64,000 nt of DNA, taken from NCBI RefSeq assembly GCF_002811925.1, contig NZ_NPDS01000001.1, forward strand, positions 426,001-490,000, read 5' to 3'. Source of the DNA: Leptospira barantonii (GTDB taxonomy: Bacteria; Spirochaetota; Leptospiria; Leptospirales; Leptospiraceae). Both the position numbers and the translations under genes were made by a program. The notes beneath the pieces are model-generated. The model did no database searches, was not told the origin of the DNA, and saw only the letters and a list, made by a program, of their open reading frames with translations. This document shows positions 62,440-64,000 of this stretch, piece by piece (positions within the stretch are counted from its first letter, which is position 1; the number at the start of each line of letters is the position of its first letter).

Positions 62440-64000
62440 TTAGGGAAGAATCATCGGAGTCGGCGAATAAATCAGATCGGCGCTCCAATCTCTTACCGGT
62501 GAAGAATCCAATCTCAGATAAAAGGTTTCTCTGGGGCCGGCGGAATTTGTCCAAAGATAAATCGATTCGTTCCAGCTTTCTCCGTTCCATACGGTGAGGT
62601 AATAGTATTTTCTCCAAAACGTATCATAATCTTTGAATGCGATTTTACTTCCGTCCTGAATACATCCTCCGTCCAAGTTTACGATTTCGAGTCGATTGGA
62701 ACCGTCATTGAATTTGGGATAGTATGCGTAATTCCCGCCGCCCCCACCGAGCCACCAGTTCCAAAAGTAATTCAGTCGATGAGACGGTTCGATTCGAATT
62801 GTTCCGCTTTGTATACAAGACGGATTTGAATCGGGATTGTTCTCTTGAACCAAATTGAATTTTGTTTCCATCGTTTCAACGGTTGTGTTCGCCTTCAGCC
62901 ATCCGTCCGCTTGGGAAGAATCCGCTTGGATTCTTTTTCCGGTCGCAGTCGAAACAAAAGAAACCTGATCGTATTTTCTTTTATGACCCGAACGTGTCGG
63001 AGTGTTTGCGTCCGCATAGATAAAACCGTAAACGGGATAATGATCCGAAAATTCATCGCTCGTATATCCGGAAACGTTCCAAGTTTTTGTCGAGATCGGA
63101 TCGTATGCTAGGTTTTGCCAAACCTGGGGTTGAGAATTCGTTTTTGAAACGAGAATATAATCCAAATATTCGGGAGCCGCGTCTTCGTTGGAGTAGGCGG
63201 TAGTTTCGTTGGTCTTTGTGTCCCAGGTGAACGGAACTCCCGAGTATTTCGGTTCGTTTACGTTGAGAATAGAAATCATATCATAATATTCTGATGTTCC
63301 TTTGACGACGTTTAGGTCGCCCGCTATGAGGACCGTTTCCGTGTTCGGAATTCCTTTGGAAGCGATGAAATTTTTGATGTCCGTAAATTGTTCCGTTCTT
63401 ACGGATCTACCCAAGTCGGAGCAGGCCGAATCCGCCGCTTGAACGTGAGTTCCTATTAGATGGATTTTCTTTCCGTTCTTGTTGATTCTTACGTAAGCGA
63501 ATCCTTTGTTGGAGAACCAATCCGCGCCGCATCCCGCATTGTTGAATACGTACTGAACTTTTTCTTCGATGGGCCATTTGCTTACGATTACGACTCCTCC
63601 GTTCGTGATCGAAGCCGATCTATAATTTCCAAGAGTCGAATCCCAGCCGTCTTTGGTTCTTCCTATGACGTCGGTTTGGAACGGATATTGGGAACGAATT
63701 CCGTCCAAGAGAATTTTTCTCGCGTTGGTATCGAAGGTTTCTTCGAAGACGATCAGATCCTGGTTCTTTATATAATCCGAACTTGCAATTCGTTGCGCTC
63801 TTTCCGTTTGTCCCCAATTCGATATGAGATTCGGAAGCATATAAACGTTATGGGCGAGAATTTTGATTTGTTCGTTTTCTGAAAATTGTAACTGTTCGTT
63901 TTTGTCTTTGGAAGATAGATTCAAAATATTGAATGTTGAATTTGAGATTCCTAAAAGTGATGTGAATAGGTTTGTATCTGTGTGATTTTGATTGTCATTT
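62440..64000 (-). CDS. Leptospiral sphingomyelinase C (N-terminus cut by window edge)
   Basis: The frame is open to the right edge, so the N-terminus and signal peptide lie beyond 64000; an internal TTG at 63924 is not a real start. The visible part is the endonuclease/exonuclease/phosphatase-type sphingomyelinase domain ([63 protein letters not shown]) followed by the C-terminal beta-rich domain typical of leptospiral Sph proteins. The metal-binding Glu, the Asp/Asn of GDLN and the general-base His of SDHY are all present, so the enzyme is likely active, unlike degenerate paralogues such as SphH. It would cut sphingomyelin to ceramide in host membranes. Confidence 0.94.
   Translation of the reverse strand, partial: NDNQNHTDTNLFTSLLGISNSTFNILNLSSKDKNEQLQFSENEQIKILAHNVYMLPNLISNWGQTERAQRIASSDYIKNQDLIVFEETFDTNARKILLDGIRSQYPFQTDVIGRTKDGWDSTLGNYRSASITNGGVVIVSKWPIEEKVQYVFNNAGCGADWFSNKGFAYVRINKNGKKIHLIGTHVQAADSACSDLGRSVRTEQFTDIKNFIASKGIPNTETVLIAGDLNVVKGTSEYYDMISILNVNEPKYSGVPFTWDTKTNETTAYSNEDAAPEYLDYILVSKTNSQPQVWQNLAYDPISTKTWNVSGYTSDEFSDHYPVYGFIYADANTPTRSGHKRKYDQVSFVSTATGKRIQADSSQADGWLKANTTVETMETKFNLVQENNPDSNPSCIQSGTIRIEPSHRLNYFWNWWLGGGGGNYAYYPKFNDGSNRLEIVNLDGGCIQDGSKIAFKDYDTFWRKYYYLTVWNGESWNESIYLWTNSAGPRETFYLRLDSSPVRDWSADLIYSPTPMILP

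Noticed and set aside
63850..63924. TTG at 63924 as the start of the sphingomyelinase
   Set aside because: The frame continues without a stop to position 64000, so the real start is outside the window; the TTG only appears first because the frame is cut.

Overview
The window looks like a chromosome segment of a pathogen-lineage (P1) Leptospira. The evidence is a leptospiral-type sphingomyelinase at the right edge, an exported neutral ceramidase, a FliD flagellar cap protein and a MotA-type stator subunit, several spirochaetal exported proteins and lipoproteins, and base composition in roughly the low-to-mid 40s % GC judged by eye. The species cannot be fixed from the sequence alone. No rRNA, tRNA, CRISPR array, transposase or integrase was seen.

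Layout. 1-6066 is a minus-strand run: polyphosphate kinase, a GlcD-type FAD oxidase, a GNAT-nitrilase fusion, a TMEM220-like protein and a VTT/DedA-like protein cut by the left edge. The last four have overlapping stops and starts. 6067-9733 holds an Rrf2 regulator, a nitroreductase, an M23 endopeptidase and a glycerol facilitator. 9869-20148 holds fliD with an unknown partner, two tandem 7TM-PAS-SpoIIE phosphatases, a FadL-like protein, ribF, an exported protein and a STAS anti-anti-sigma protein. 20271-23886 is housekeeping and hypothetical: a J-domain protein, manA, an HNH nuclease, a DUF1292-like protein and a membrane protein.

The most distinctive stretch is 24000-29493. A 30-bp imperfect direct repeat (28/30 identical) flanks a four-gene cassette: an outer-membrane barrel, a di-haem cytochrome c peroxidase/MauG-like lipoprotein, a protein with two tandem repeats resembling the sulfite-oxidase molybdopterin fold, and a full-length ModE regulator. 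Two near-consensus ModE operators control it. One overlays a textbook promoter that would start an apparently leaderless barrel transcript. The other lies between the divergent modE and Moco-like genes. I read this as a self-contained molybdate-responsive redox module.

29465-44290 holds an ethanolamine-type permease, MotA, a processive family-2 glycosyltransferase, a reduced Rnf-like pair with a Cys-rich partner, a PTS IIA / dipeptide-type permease / PEGA operon, folC-aroE, another glycosyltransferase and a GHKL ATPase. 44293-51651 holds a degenerate amidohydrolase, an S1-domain protein, trmL, an RsbW-like ATPase, uvrB, a rhomboid protease, cutA and a Cys-rich exported protein. 51832-57121 holds a beta-lactamase-like hydrolase, a TetR/aldo-keto reductase pair with a candidate operator, a DJ-1/PfpI protein, a HAD phosphatase and a TRIC-type channel.

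57195-64000 holds the ceramidase, a CrtC/AttH-like protein with a structured leader, a double-CDGSH protein, a glycosyltransferase and the truncated sphingomyelinase. The two secreted lipid hydrolases could act in series: sphingomyelin to ceramide, then ceramide to sphingosine. Separately, two SpoIIE phosphatases, a STAS protein and two HATPase proteins supply all component types of partner-switching signalling, though they are scattered rather than clustered.
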